A stretch of 64,000 nt of DNA from DASQPR01 sp963836785 (GTDB lineage Bacteria; Actinomycetota; Actinomycetes; Mycobacteriales; Micromonosporaceae), in NCBI GenBank assembly GCA_963836785.1, contig CAWIKW010000002.1:248001-312000 (forward strand). Reading direction: 5' to 3'. Shown here in pieces: positions 34,289-41,424 of the stretch (position 1 is its first letter; each line of letters begins with the position of its first letter). A program made the translations under genes and the position numbers. A model generated the notes under the pieces. That model had not been told where the DNA came from and searched no databases. It saw nothing but the letters and a program-made list of their open reading frames with translations.

Positions 34289-35329
34289 TCAGTGGGCGGT
34301 GCTCGATATGCCGACGCCGTGGCGCGCCGCGATGTCGGCGATGGCCGCGGCGAGTAGGTCCGGGTGCTCGCTGGTGGTCAGGTGGCCGCCAGGGAAGGTC
34401 AGGACTTCGGCTGCTGGCACGCGCTCGCGGGTGGCCTGGATCTGCCGGTGCTCGTACGGGTCTTCGGCGCTGCCGCCGATGTAGAGGTCGACCCGGCCGT
34501 CCAGGTCGTGGGCGATGGCGGCGAGATCCCAGCGTTGGGCGTGCTTACGGTGTTCGCTGACGAATCCCGCGGCGTTGTGGAGGAACGCTGCTCCGTCGCG
34601 GCGGGTAACCGCCGACCGCAGTTCGGCGAGTTCCCCGGCAGTCGGCCGGTAGCTGCGGGAGTACATCCGAGCCCCGAGCATCGCCGCGTCGAACTGGCGC
34701 GGCGAGTGCTGCGCCCGCTGCATCCCGAGTGCGCCGAGCGGCGTGCGCAATAGCGGCGTGCCCCGCCACGGGTGCGTGTGTGCGTCGGCGAATAGGCCGC
34801 CGTTGACCATGAGTACGGCAACGATTTCCGGCATCGTGGTGTCTCCGGATTCGGTTCGCTCCAGCTGACGGCGCAGCAGCTCGAGCAGGGCCAGCGAGGT
34901 GTAGTCGAACGTGACCACGACGGTGCGGCGTACACCGCGGTTGCGCCACATCGCCTGGACGAGGTCCGCGCGCTCCATGCTGGAGTAGGGGTAGTCCCGT
35001 GGCTTGTCCGAGTCGCCCTGCCCCACCGGCTCCACGTACAGCCGCGGACCCAGATCGTCGCCGAGCATCCGATCCACCTGGGCCCACCCGTAGGAGCCGT
35101 CCGGGAATCCGGGCAGCAGCGTAAGCCACGTTGCACGAGGATCCTGCTCCCCAGCGACAACTCGTTCGAAGACCCGAAGCGCACCCGGAGTCCCGGCGGC
35201 CTCCTCCTCGGTCAGTACGCGGGCAGAATCCGGGTCGTACGGAATGCGCTGACCGCCGGCGAACCACTGCGCTGCCGTCACCCGCTCCTGATCCTGCCGC
35301 GGCCGTGCCACTCTTTCGTTCGTACCCAT
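34289..35329 (-). CDS. Alpha/beta hydrolase with a putative Asp nucleophile
   Basis: 346 residues from ATG, with GAGGGGGT five bases upstream. The hydrolase core begins at LTLLPGFPDGSYGW (HG-like oxyanion loop) and VEPVGQGDSDKP. The nucleophile-elbow position reads VVVTFDYTSLALLEL, placing Asp where serine hydrolases have GxSxG. This resembles the haloalkane dehalogenase/epoxide hydrolase class. YIGGSAEDPYEH and FPGGHLTTSEHP supply the likely acid and His. It is divergent from a TetR gene across two perfect palindromes, so it is probably repressed by that regulator. Confidence 0.82.
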   Translation of the reverse strand: MGTNERVARPRQDQERVTAAQWFAGGQRIPYDPDSARVLTEEEAAGTPGALRVFERVVAGEQDPRATWLTLLPGFPDGSYGWAQVDRMLGDDLGPRLYVEPVGQGDSDKPRDYPYSSMERADLVQAMWRNRGVRRTVVVTFDYTSLALLELLRRQLERTESGDTTMPEIVAVLMVNGGLFADAHTHPWRGTPLLRTPLGALGMQRAQHSPRQFDAAMLGARMYSRSYRPTAGELAELRSAVTRRDGAAFLHNAAGFVSEHRKHAQRWDLAAIAHDLDGRVDLYIGGSAEDPYEHRQIQATRERVPAAEVLTFPGGHLTTSEHPDLLAAAIADIAARHGVGISSTAH

Positions 35330-35349
35330 CGGAACCCCCTCGCCGTTTA

Positions 35350-35392
35350 GTGGACGCCGTCCACGTTAACGCACCACGTGGACGCTGTCCAC
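35350..35392. promoter_or_regulatory. Two perfect TetR operator palindromes
   Basis: GTGGACGCCGTCCAC (35350-35364) and GTGGACGCTGTCCAC (35378-35392) each have perfect 6-base arms, centred 28 bases apart. They lie between the divergent hydrolase and TetR starts. The second sits within the promoter spacer of the TetR gene. Confidence 0.85.
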
Positions 35393-35396
35393 TTGT

Positions 35397-35402
35397 TATC
35401 CT
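35397..35402 (+). promoter_or_regulatory. Candidate -10 of a leaderless TetR promoter
   Basis: TATCCT lies six bases before the TetR GTG, and no Shine-Dalgarno is present. The operator at 35378-35392 ends four bases upstream, so bound repressor would block polymerase. Confidence 0.45.
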
Positions 35403-35408
35403 GTCGTT

Positions 35409-36065
35409 GTGACAACCGGCCGATCATCAGAAGAGATAGACCAGGCGCGGCGGCGGCGCCGTCCGCGGGGCGCCGTCCGCGACGGCCTCGTCGCCGCGGG
35501 GCTCGAACTGGCCCGATCCGGTGGTCCGGAAGCGGTCCTACTGCGTGAAGCGACACGGCTGGTTGGTGTCGTGCCAAACGCCGCATACCGGCACTTCGCC
35601 GACCGTGACGAGCTCCTCGCCGCCGTCTGTACGGCCGCCATGGCCGAACTGGCCGACCGGATGGCCGCCGGCGTCGCCCGCGTGCGCGGCAAGTACGGCG
35701 ACGCCGCGGCGGCCCGCCGCCGCTTGGGCGCGATCGGCACCGCGTACCTGGAATTCGCTCGCCAGGAACCGGGGTTGTTCGCCGCTGCATTCGCGCTTCC
35801 GCAGCAGCACGCCTACGCCGTTACGGATGGCGGAGCCGGGCACGACCGCACACCCCTGGGTCAGCTGCGCACCAGGCTCGACGAACTGGTCGACGCCGGC
35901 GTGCTCGACCGGCGGCGCCGGGACGGCATCGAGTACCCCATCTGGTCGACGGTGCACGGGCTGGCCGTTCTCGCCGGACAGGGGCCGCTGCGCGAGGTCC
36001 CCGATGCCACCCGGAAGCACCTCGAGAAGCTCACGCTCACCTTCATCGACGGCGGCCTCGCATGA
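35409..36065 (+). CDS. TetR-family regulator with WHG-type C-terminal domain
   Basis: 218 residues from GTG at 35409. The Arg-rich N-terminus RRRRRPRGAVRDGLVAAGLELA is followed by helix-turn-helix residues LREATRLVGVVPNAAYRHFADRDEL. The C-terminal domain has YLEFARQEPGLFAAAF and IWSTVHGLAVLAGQGPL, the pattern of the TetR WHG subgroup. It is divergent from the alpha/beta hydrolase, with paired palindromes between them. Confidence 0.92.
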   Translation: MTTGRSSEEIDQARRRRRPRGAVRDGLVAAGLELARSGGPEAVLLREATRLVGVVPNAAYRHFADRDELLAAVCTAAMAELADRMAAGVARVRGKYGDAAAARRRLGAIGTAYLEFARQEPGLFAAAFALPQQHAYAVTDGGAGHDRTPLGQLRTRLDELVDAGVLDRRRRDGIEYPIWSTVHGLAVLAGQGPLREVPDATRKHLEKLTLTFIDGGLA

Positions 36066-36352
36066 GCCACCACGCTCCCGACCGATCTCCGGGGCCGGTC
36101 TGATCCACCCTGGCGCGCCTGGACTGTTCGAGTCTCGGGCTCGAAGTGGATGTCGACGTCTCGCCGAGCGAGACGACCCCGGCTCGCCGTTGCACCACCA
36201 CAACACCTAGCCGCGATCACCAGAGGATCGAACACATGTGGATGTCCTCGGCTTTCTGTGGGTGATTCAGCGTCGCGCGTGGGCTGAGAGACAGTCGGAT
36301 GTCGCTGATACGTTGCCCTCGTATCGTGCGGACCAACGTAAGGAGAACCGTG

Positions 36353-36826
36353 GTGGCGGGTGTGGCACTGCGGCCGATCGAGGACTCTGACCTCGACGCG
36401 TTGTTCGACCAGATGCGTGACCCCGAGTCGGTCCGGATGGCGGCCTTCACCGCCAAGGATCCCGACGATCGCAACGCGTTTGATACCCACATGTCGAGGG
36501 TGCGGGCCTCTGCGGACGTCACCATGCGCGCGGTGACCCGCGACGGACGCCTGGTTGGCAGCATTGCCAGCTTCGTCGTCGATGACCACACCGAGGTCAC
36601 GTACTGGATCGACCGTGCCGTCTGGGGACACGGGGTCGCCAGCGAAGCCCTCGCCCTGCTCCTCGGCACCGTTGTGGTGCGACCCCTCTATGCGCGCGCC
36701 GCGAGCGACAACGTCGGATCGCTCAGGGTCCTACGGAAAGCGGGCTTTACGATCATCGGCACGGAGGTCTCGTACGCGTCCGCACGCCGGACCGAGATCG
36801 AGGAAAGCGTCCTGCGCCTCGACTAG
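36353..36826 (+). CDS. GNAT-family N-acetyltransferase
   Basis: 157 residues from GTG at 36353, which has AAGGAG seven bases upstream; an in-frame ATG at 36299 lacks a ribosome site. The GNAT core includes LRPIEDSDLDALFDQMRDPE, TYWIDRAVWGHGVASEALAL (acetyl-CoA loop WGHGVASEA) and SDNVGSLRVLRKAGF. It belongs to the RimJ/RimL-like group that acetylates amino groups of proteins or small molecules. It is a single gene; the substrate is unknown. Confidence 0.9.
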   Translation: MAGVALRPIEDSDLDALFDQMRDPESVRMAAFTAKDPDDRNAFDTHMSRVRASADVTMRAVTRDGRLVGSIASFVVDDHTEVTYWIDRAVWGHGVASEALALLLGTVVVRPLYARAASDNVGSLRVLRKAGFTIIGTEVSYASARRTEIEESVLRLD

Positions 36827-37016
36827 CCGCAGACCAGTCGCCAGTCGCGCAAGCCAAGCGTGCGCACACTTCGGGCCCCATTGCACGGCCGGTCGCCTTG
36901 CGCCACTTGGCGTGGCCCACAGAAAGCCGAGGAGTAGCACGCATGTGCGACTCCCACATCTCGGGTCGACGTTGTTGGTGGTCTGGTCCGGTGGCGGGTT
37001 TGGGACCAGTGCCGAG

Positions 37017-37448
37017 TTAGTCCGAGTCGGGAGGTTGGTCGGGGGCAGGGCCTGCGGCTCGTGGTGGTCCGAGGAGTCGCTCGATGAGGTGGAGTTGTCC
37101 GGGCCACGCGGTCAGGAGCGTCTGGCGGGGTACTTGCCGGCCGGCATAGCGCAGAGCCAGGGCGACCACGACGATGTCGTCGAGCGGTCCGATGATCGGG
37201 ATAAATTCGGGAATCAGGTCTATCGGAGATGCCACGTATAGGCCCGCGACCACGATGGCGATCTTGGCACGGCGGGGGACCCGTGGGTCTTTGCGGAGCT
37301 TCCGAACGGTCGTGACGCAGTCGGGGATGAACGCGGCGAGGTCGTGCAGGAGTCCGGGTGGTAGCCGTCGAGCGGCGAGCCAGAGCAGGCCCCAAGTGGC
37401 TAGCCAGAAGCCGATCGCGATGCACAGTCCAATCAGCCAGTCAGCCAT
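37017..37448 (-). CDS. DUF1232 (YkvA-like) membrane protein
   Basis: 143 residues from ATG at 37448, which overlaps the DedA stop by 8 bases; an ATG at 37505 would add 19 residues. An N-terminal hydrophobic segment (WLIGLCIAIGFWLATWGLLW) precedes the DUF1232 motif SPIDLIPEFIPIIGPLDDIV. The C-terminus is Pro/Ala-rich. DUF1232 proteins are small membrane-associated proteins of unknown role. It is the last gene of the minus-strand cluster with DedA. Confidence 0.85.
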   Translation of the reverse strand: MADWLIGLCIAIGFWLATWGLLWLAARRLPPGLLHDLAAFIPDCVTTVRKLRKDPRVPRRAKIAIVVAGLYVASPIDLIPEFIPIIGPLDDIVVVALALRYAGRQVPRQTLLTAWPGQLHLIERLLGPPRAAGPAPDQPPDSD

Positions 37449-38100
37449 CCGTTTTATCGCCCGTTTCAGACTCGTTGGCGTCTCCGGCATCGGCGGTCCG
37501 TTCATGACGGTGGCGCCGGATCCGCCACACGATGAGACCGATGACGACGAGGCCGGCGACGGTGAGCGCGGCGGCCCGGCCGAAGGTCTTTTCGATGGTG
37601 GTGTACGAGTTTCCGGCCAGGTAGCCGAGCAGCACGGTGCCGATGCCCCAGACGAGGCCGCCGGCAGCGTTGTAGGCCAGGAATCGTCGGTAGTGCATGT
37701 GGGCGCTGCCGGCCAGGAACGGCATGACTGCGCGGAGGAACGCGACGAATCGGCCGAGGAAGACTGCGGGTCCGCCGCGGCGCGCGAGGATCGCGCGGGC
37801 GCGCTCGATTTGGGCGGCGCGGCGGCGCAGCACCTGCAGTGATAGCAGCCGGGTGCCGTAGCGAGCGCCGATTTCGTAGCCGACGCTGTCGCCGACGATC
37901 GCGGCGGCGACGACCACGATGCACATGAGGGTCAGGGATGCATGGCCGCGGCTGGCCGCGACGCCGCCCAGGATGGCGGCGGTCTCGCCGGGTAGGACGA
38001 ACCCCACGAACAGGGCGTCTTCGGCGAAGACCAGCAGCCCGACGATCACGTACACGACCGGGCCATGCAGGTTCAGTAGCGAGTTCAGGAAGCTGCTCAT
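37441..38100 (-). CDS. DedA-family membrane protein (VTT domain)
   Basis: 219 residues from ATG at 38100. The DedA/VTT pattern is VVYVIVGLLVFAEDALFVGFVLPGE (membrane re-entrant region), VVVAAAIVGDSVGYEIGARYG and FLGRFVAFLRAVMPFLAGSA, with the family's conserved Arg in GRF and an essential acidic residue in PGE. DedA proteins flip or translocate phospholipids or undecaprenyl phosphate and support membrane homeostasis. The ATG overlaps the previous stop by 4 bases. Confidence 0.93.
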   Translation of the reverse strand: MSSFLNSLLNLHGPVVYVIVGLLVFAEDALFVGFVLPGETAAILGGVAASRGHASLTLMCIVVVAAAIVGDSVGYEIGARYGTRLLSLQVLRRRAAQIERARAILARRGGPAVFLGRFVAFLRAVMPFLAGSAHMHYRRFLAYNAAGGLVWGIGTVLLGYLAGNSYTTIEKTFGRAAALTVAGLVVIGLIVWRIRRHRHERTADAGDANESETGDKTDG

Positions 38101-38360
38101 GCCAGGCTCGGCTCGTCGACGGCGGCCGCGTTCGCTCGTGAGCTCTGGCCACGGTGCCCGGGCTCGTGCTGGTGGAAGAGGTGACCGACCGCGTCGGCGG
38201 CCACCCGCGGTTCCTGCGTCGGGATCGTACGCCCAGCGTAGGCGGCGTACAGGTGTCGGCTGCGTGGGGCAGGTCCGGTGAGGGTGTGGCCTGCGGCGAG
38301 CCGCCGCCAGGCCTGGCCGGCGATGGCGCCGGTGGCTGGTGGCGGCGCGTCGGTGATCAC
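38097..38360 (-). CDS. Small hypothetical protein coupled to DedA
   Basis: 87 residues from GTG at 38360, whose GTGA overlaps the stop of the preceding small frame. Its own stop overlaps the DedA ATG by 4 bases. It contains GQAWRRLAAGHTLTGPAPRS, HLYAAYAGRTIPTQEPRVAA and a His-rich HLFHQHEPGHR. No known domain is recognised. Support comes from the overlap at both ends and natural composition. Confidence 0.5.
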   Translation of the reverse strand: MITDAPPPATGAIAGQAWRRLAAGHTLTGPAPRSRHLYAAYAGRTIPTQEPRVAADAVGHLFHQHEPGHRGQSSRANAAAVDEPSLA

Positions 38361-38515
38361 GACGAACCGTTGGCATCGGGTGGGTAGGTGTCGGTGCCGA
38401 GCAGGATCCGCAATAGCCGGCTTACGTCTGCCGCGTCGAAGGCGGGCGGGTGCGGGGACGTGGACAGTGGTCCAGATTCGTGATCGTGGCGTGGTCGATC
38501 GAGGATCCAAGTCAT
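38357..38515 (-). CDS. Very small hypothetical protein
   Basis: 52 residues from ATG at 38515. The end FDAADVSRLLRILLGTDTYP looks like a helix-forming domain. The stop overlaps the next start by 4 bases. It has a weak ribosome site and no recognised family, so this is a candidate only. Confidence 0.35.
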   Translation of the reverse strand: MTWILDRPRHDHESGPLSTSPHPPAFDAADVSRLLRILLGTDTYPPDANGSS

Positions 38516-38657
38516 GGTCAACCCGTTCGGTCCGCGGGCGGTCGCTGATGCGCAATTCGAGCACGTCATAGCCGGCAACCCGCGACCGACCCCAGACGAT
38601 GCCGACCGCTCAAAATCGGACTGTGGGCCAGGCCAACAAGATGGTGAACGACGCGCG

Positions 38658-38945
38658 TCAGAGGGTGAAGGACGACCAGCCGGCAAGGTCGTTGAGTTCG
38701 CGGCGCAATGACCGCGAGAAGTGCCGGGTGTTGGCGCACCCCACCATCGAAGGTGGCGGCACGACGACGACCGGGCAGGGTGCGTGCCGTGCGCAGTATC
38801 CGCCGACGCCGACACCCGGTCGGAACCGTCGACGGGTGCCGACGACGATCATGACACTGTCGTTGGCGACGACGTTGACGAGTGCTGGTCCGGGGGAAAA
38901 CGTTTCTCAACACGGTCGGTAACCCCGTGGCTGCGCTCGGGTGTA
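38658..38945 (-). pseudogene. Universal stress protein remnant, truncated and frameshifted
   Basis: On the minus strand, one frame reads PALVNVVANDSVMIVVGTRR, then GGYCARHAPCPVVVVPPP. This is the C-terminal third of a UspA protein (ATP-loop VVGTR and end motif HAPCPVVVV). A TGA lies directly upstream in that frame. A neighbouring frame supplies a plausible preceding piece (DRVEKRFPPD), as if a 1 or 2 base shift had occurred near 38896. The N-terminal half of a normal 140-residue Usp is absent. The rest of 38516-39106 holds no other gene and must contain the kdp-side promoter on the plus strand. Confidence 0.5.
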
Positions 38946-39106
38946 GACGGTGGCGGGTCGGTGGTGGCGCGTCGAGAAATCGTCAAGAACCGAGTCAGTC
39001 GCGTTGTTTTTGCGTCAAGGACTCTGTCAACGGCGTCCCCCAGGTTCTTAACTCCATGTGCGGTCGAGGGTCGGCCGCGGCGTGAGCCAGCTGGGAGCCG
39101 TGCGAA

Positions 39107-39595
39107 GTGCTGATGAAGTCGGCCCAAGGGTCGGCGCGACCGGCCACGCCCACTTCGATGGCGATGCCGACCGGCCTCGCGATCGGACTGGGTGCGGTCT
39201 TGATGGTGGCGGCGGGTTTGATCGCCGCGGCCGTGCCGGGGTCGCAACCGGCCTGGCGCTTCACTGTGATTGCAGTGGCCGTCGGCGTGTTCGCACTAGG
39301 TCTCGATCTTCGGGCACTGGCTGGGGTTGCGCTCATCGGGTTCCTGATCTCGAACGGGTTTCTGGAAGACGAGTTCGGTGACCTGACCTGGCATGGCTAC
39401 GGGGATCTGTGGCGGGTCTTGGTTCTGGTGATGGCCGGCGCGTGTGGTTGGGCGGTCGGTACGGGCTTTCTGTACGTGCGCACGCTGCGTGCGCGGTCGA
39501 AAGCCGCAACGGTCATCGCCCAATCATGGCGTGGTGGTTTGGACGGCCAGCGGACGCTGCCGTCATTGATGGAGGAGGAGGAGCACGGTGCCTGA
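39107..39595 (+). CDS. Membrane protein upstream of kdp
   Basis: 162 residues from GTG at 39107; ATG at 39113 or 39161 are alternatives. Three to four hydrophobic segments are visible: LAIGLGAVLMVAAGLIAA, FTVIAVAVGVFALGLDL, LAGVALIGFLISNGF and VLVLVMAGACGWAVG, the arrangement of a DUF4118-like membrane region as in KdpD. The C-terminus is charged (MEEEEHGA). It overlaps the next small gene by 8 bases and so belongs to the kdp operon. A role in potassium sensing is an inference. Confidence 0.75.
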   Translation: MLMKSAQGSARPATPTSMAMPTGLAIGLGAVLMVAAGLIAAAVPGSQPAWRFTVIAVAVGVFALGLDLRALAGVALIGFLISNGFLEDEFGDLTWHGYGDLWRVLVLVMAGACGWAVGTGFLYVRTLRARSKAATVIAQSWRGGLDGQRTLPSLMEEEEHGA

Positions 39596-39671
39596 TGTGG
39601 CGTTCGTGCTGTTAACGGTGGCTCTATTCGCCTTGCTGTTGCTGGTTGTCAAAGGGGCGGAGAAGTTGTGA
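39588..39671 (+). CDS. 27-residue membrane peptide upstream of kdpF
   Basis: GTG at 39588 follows a GGAGGAGGAG ribosome site and overlaps the preceding gene by 8 bases. It encodes one hydrophobic helix (VAFVLLTVALFALLLLVV) ending in KGAEKL. Its stop overlaps the kdpF GTG by 4 bases. It resembles KdpF in size and topology but is a separate peptide. It is probably a Kdp complex accessory subunit. Confidence 0.7.
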   Translation: MPDVAFVLLTVALFALLLLVVKGAEKL

Positions 39672-39757
39672 GCGCCGCTAACGTGGTCGGTCTGATTCTC
39701 GCGATTGGTCTGACGATCTTTTTGGTCGTCGCCCTCATCTTCCCGGAGCGTTTCTGA
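39668..39757 (+). CDS. kdpF: KdpF, small subunit of the potassium-transporting ATPase
   Basis: 29 residues: a single transmembrane helix (VVGLILAIGLTIFLVVALIF) ending in PERF, the classical KdpF tail. KdpF stabilises the KdpABC complex in the membrane. Its GTG overlaps the preceding stop and its TGA overlaps the kdpA ATG by one base. Confidence 0.85.
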   Translation: MSAANVVGLILAIGLTIFLVVALIFPERF

Positions 39758-41424
39758 TGAGCTCAACGGCGGCGGGAGTCGTCTTCATCGTGTCGTTGGT
39801 CATCGCGCTTGCGGTGGCCTACAAGCCGTTCGGTGACTACATGTTCCGGGTGGTGACCCCCGTCAAACACTCGCGTGTCGAGCGCGGCCTCTACCGGTTC
39901 GTTGGCGTCAACCCCGAGGGTGACCAAGCCTGGGGCGTCTACGCCCGCTCAGTGCTGGCATTCTCCGCGGTGTCAGTGCTCGTGCTGTATTTGCTGCAGC
40001 GACTGCAAGCCCATCTTCACGCGATCGCCCCGGCCGGGCCGAACTTTTCCGGTGTGACGCAGGCTCTCTCGTGGAACACGGCCGTCAGCTTCGTGACGAA
40101 TACGAACTGGCAGGCGTACTCCGGCGAGTCGACGATGACCTATGTCACGCAGATGGCCGGCCTGGCGGTGCAGAACTTCCTGTCCGCCGCGGTCGGTATC
40201 GCCGTCGCCGTCGCCGTGGTGCGAGGGTTCGCTCGTCGGTCGACGCCCAACCTGGGCAATTTCTGGGTCGACCTGGTGCGCATCACGATCCGGATCCTGC
40301 TGCCGATCGCGGTGATCGGCGCGATCGTATTCGTCTCCGCAGGCATGATCCAGAACTTCCACACGACCGACGTGACGACGCTGGCCGGCGGTGCACAGCA
40401 CATCACCGGCGGCCCGGTGGCGAGTCAAGAGATCATCAAGGAGCTCGGTACCAACGGCGGCGGCTTCTACAACGCCAACAGTGCCCATCCGTTCGAGAAC
40501 CCGACGACGTGGACGAACTGGCTGGAGATCTTCCTGCTGCTGGTGATCTCGTTCAGCCTGCCGCGCACCTTCGGCAAGATGGTCGGCTCGAACAAGCAGG
40601 GCTACGCGATCGTTTCTGCGATGGTCATCATGGCGTTGGGCAGCATCATCGTCATCAACGCTCTGCAGATCGCGCACGGTGGCACCGTGCCGCACGCCGT
40701 CGGCGCCGCGACCGAAGGCACCGAGACCAGATTCGGCATACCGGACTCGGCTACCTTCGCCAGCGCTACGACGCTCACATCAACTGGTGCGGTCGACTCG
40801 TTCCACGACTCCTACACCGCATTGGGTGGCGGCATCCCGATCGTCAACATGATGTTGGGTGAGGTCGCGCCCGGCGGCACGGGATCCGGCCTGTACGGCA
40901 TCCTCGTCCTCGCGGTGATCACCGTGTTCGTGGCCGGGCTGATGGTCGGTCGCACTCCGGAGTACCTCGGTAAGAAGGTCGGCGCGCGGGAAGTCAAGTT
41001 CGCGTCGTTGTACTTCCTGACGATGCCGACCATCGTGCTGATCGGTACCGGCCTGGCCTTCGCGACGACTAACCATTCGACGGCGCTCAACCCGGGCGCA
41101 CATGGCCTGTCCGAAGTGCTCTACGCGTTCACCTCAGCGACCAACAACAACGGGTCAGCGTTCGCCGGCATCACCGTGAACACCACCTGGTGGAACACCG
41201 CGCTCGGTTTGGCGATGGCCCTGGGCCGATTCCTGCCAATCGTGTTTGTGCTTGGTATGGCCGGTTCGTTCGCCCGACAAAAGCCGGTGCCGGAATCGGC
41301 GGGCACGTTGCCGACGCACCGGCCGCTGTTCGTGGGCATGCTCGTCGGCGTCACGTTGATCATCGTGGCGTTGACATTCCTGCCCGCGTTGGCACTCGGC
41401 CCGCTCGCCGAGGGAATCCACTAA
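39757..41424 (+). CDS. kdpA: KdpA, potassium-binding channel-like subunit
   Basis: 555 residues, the normal KdpA length, with about ten transmembrane segments. Selectivity-filter regions include AVSFVTNTNWQAYSGE, ELGTNGGGFYNANSAHPFENP and AFTSATNNNGSAFAG, which are highly conserved in KdpA. With KdpB and KdpC it forms the high-affinity potassium pump induced at low external potassium or osmotic stress. It starts inside the kdpF stop, and its TAA shares a base with the kdpB ATG. Confidence 0.97.
   Translation: MSSTAAGVVFIVSLVIALAVAYKPFGDYMFRVVTPVKHSRVERGLYRFVGVNPEGDQAWGVYARSVLAFSAVSVLVLYLLQRLQAHLHAIAPAGPNFSGVTQALSWNTAVSFVTNTNWQAYSGESTMTYVTQMAGLAVQNFLSAAVGIAVAVAVVRGFARRSTPNLGNFWVDLVRITIRILLPIAVIGAIVFVSAGMIQNFHTTDVTTLAGGAQHITGGPVASQEIIKELGTNGGGFYNANSAHPFENPTTWTNWLEIFLLLVISFSLPRTFGKMVGSNKQGYAIVSAMVIMALGSIIVINALQIAHGGTVPHAVGAATEGTETRFGIPDSATFASATTLTSTGAVDSFHDSYTALGGGIPIVNMMLGEVAPGGTGSGLYGILVLAVITVFVAGLMVGRTPEYLGKKVGAREVKFASLYFLTMPTIVLIGTGLAFATTNHSTALNPGAHGLSEVLYAFTSATNNNGSAFAGITVNTTWWNTALGLAMALGRFLPIVFVLGMAGSFARQKPVPESAGTLPTHRPLFVGMLVGVTLIIVALTFLPALALGPLAEGIH

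Noticed and set aside
38970..39060. Inverted AAGAACC/GGTTCTT and repeated GTCAA motifs upstream of the kdp operon as KdpE sites
   Set aside because: Short, widely separated and degenerate; no basis to call them operators without comparison to other kdp promoters.
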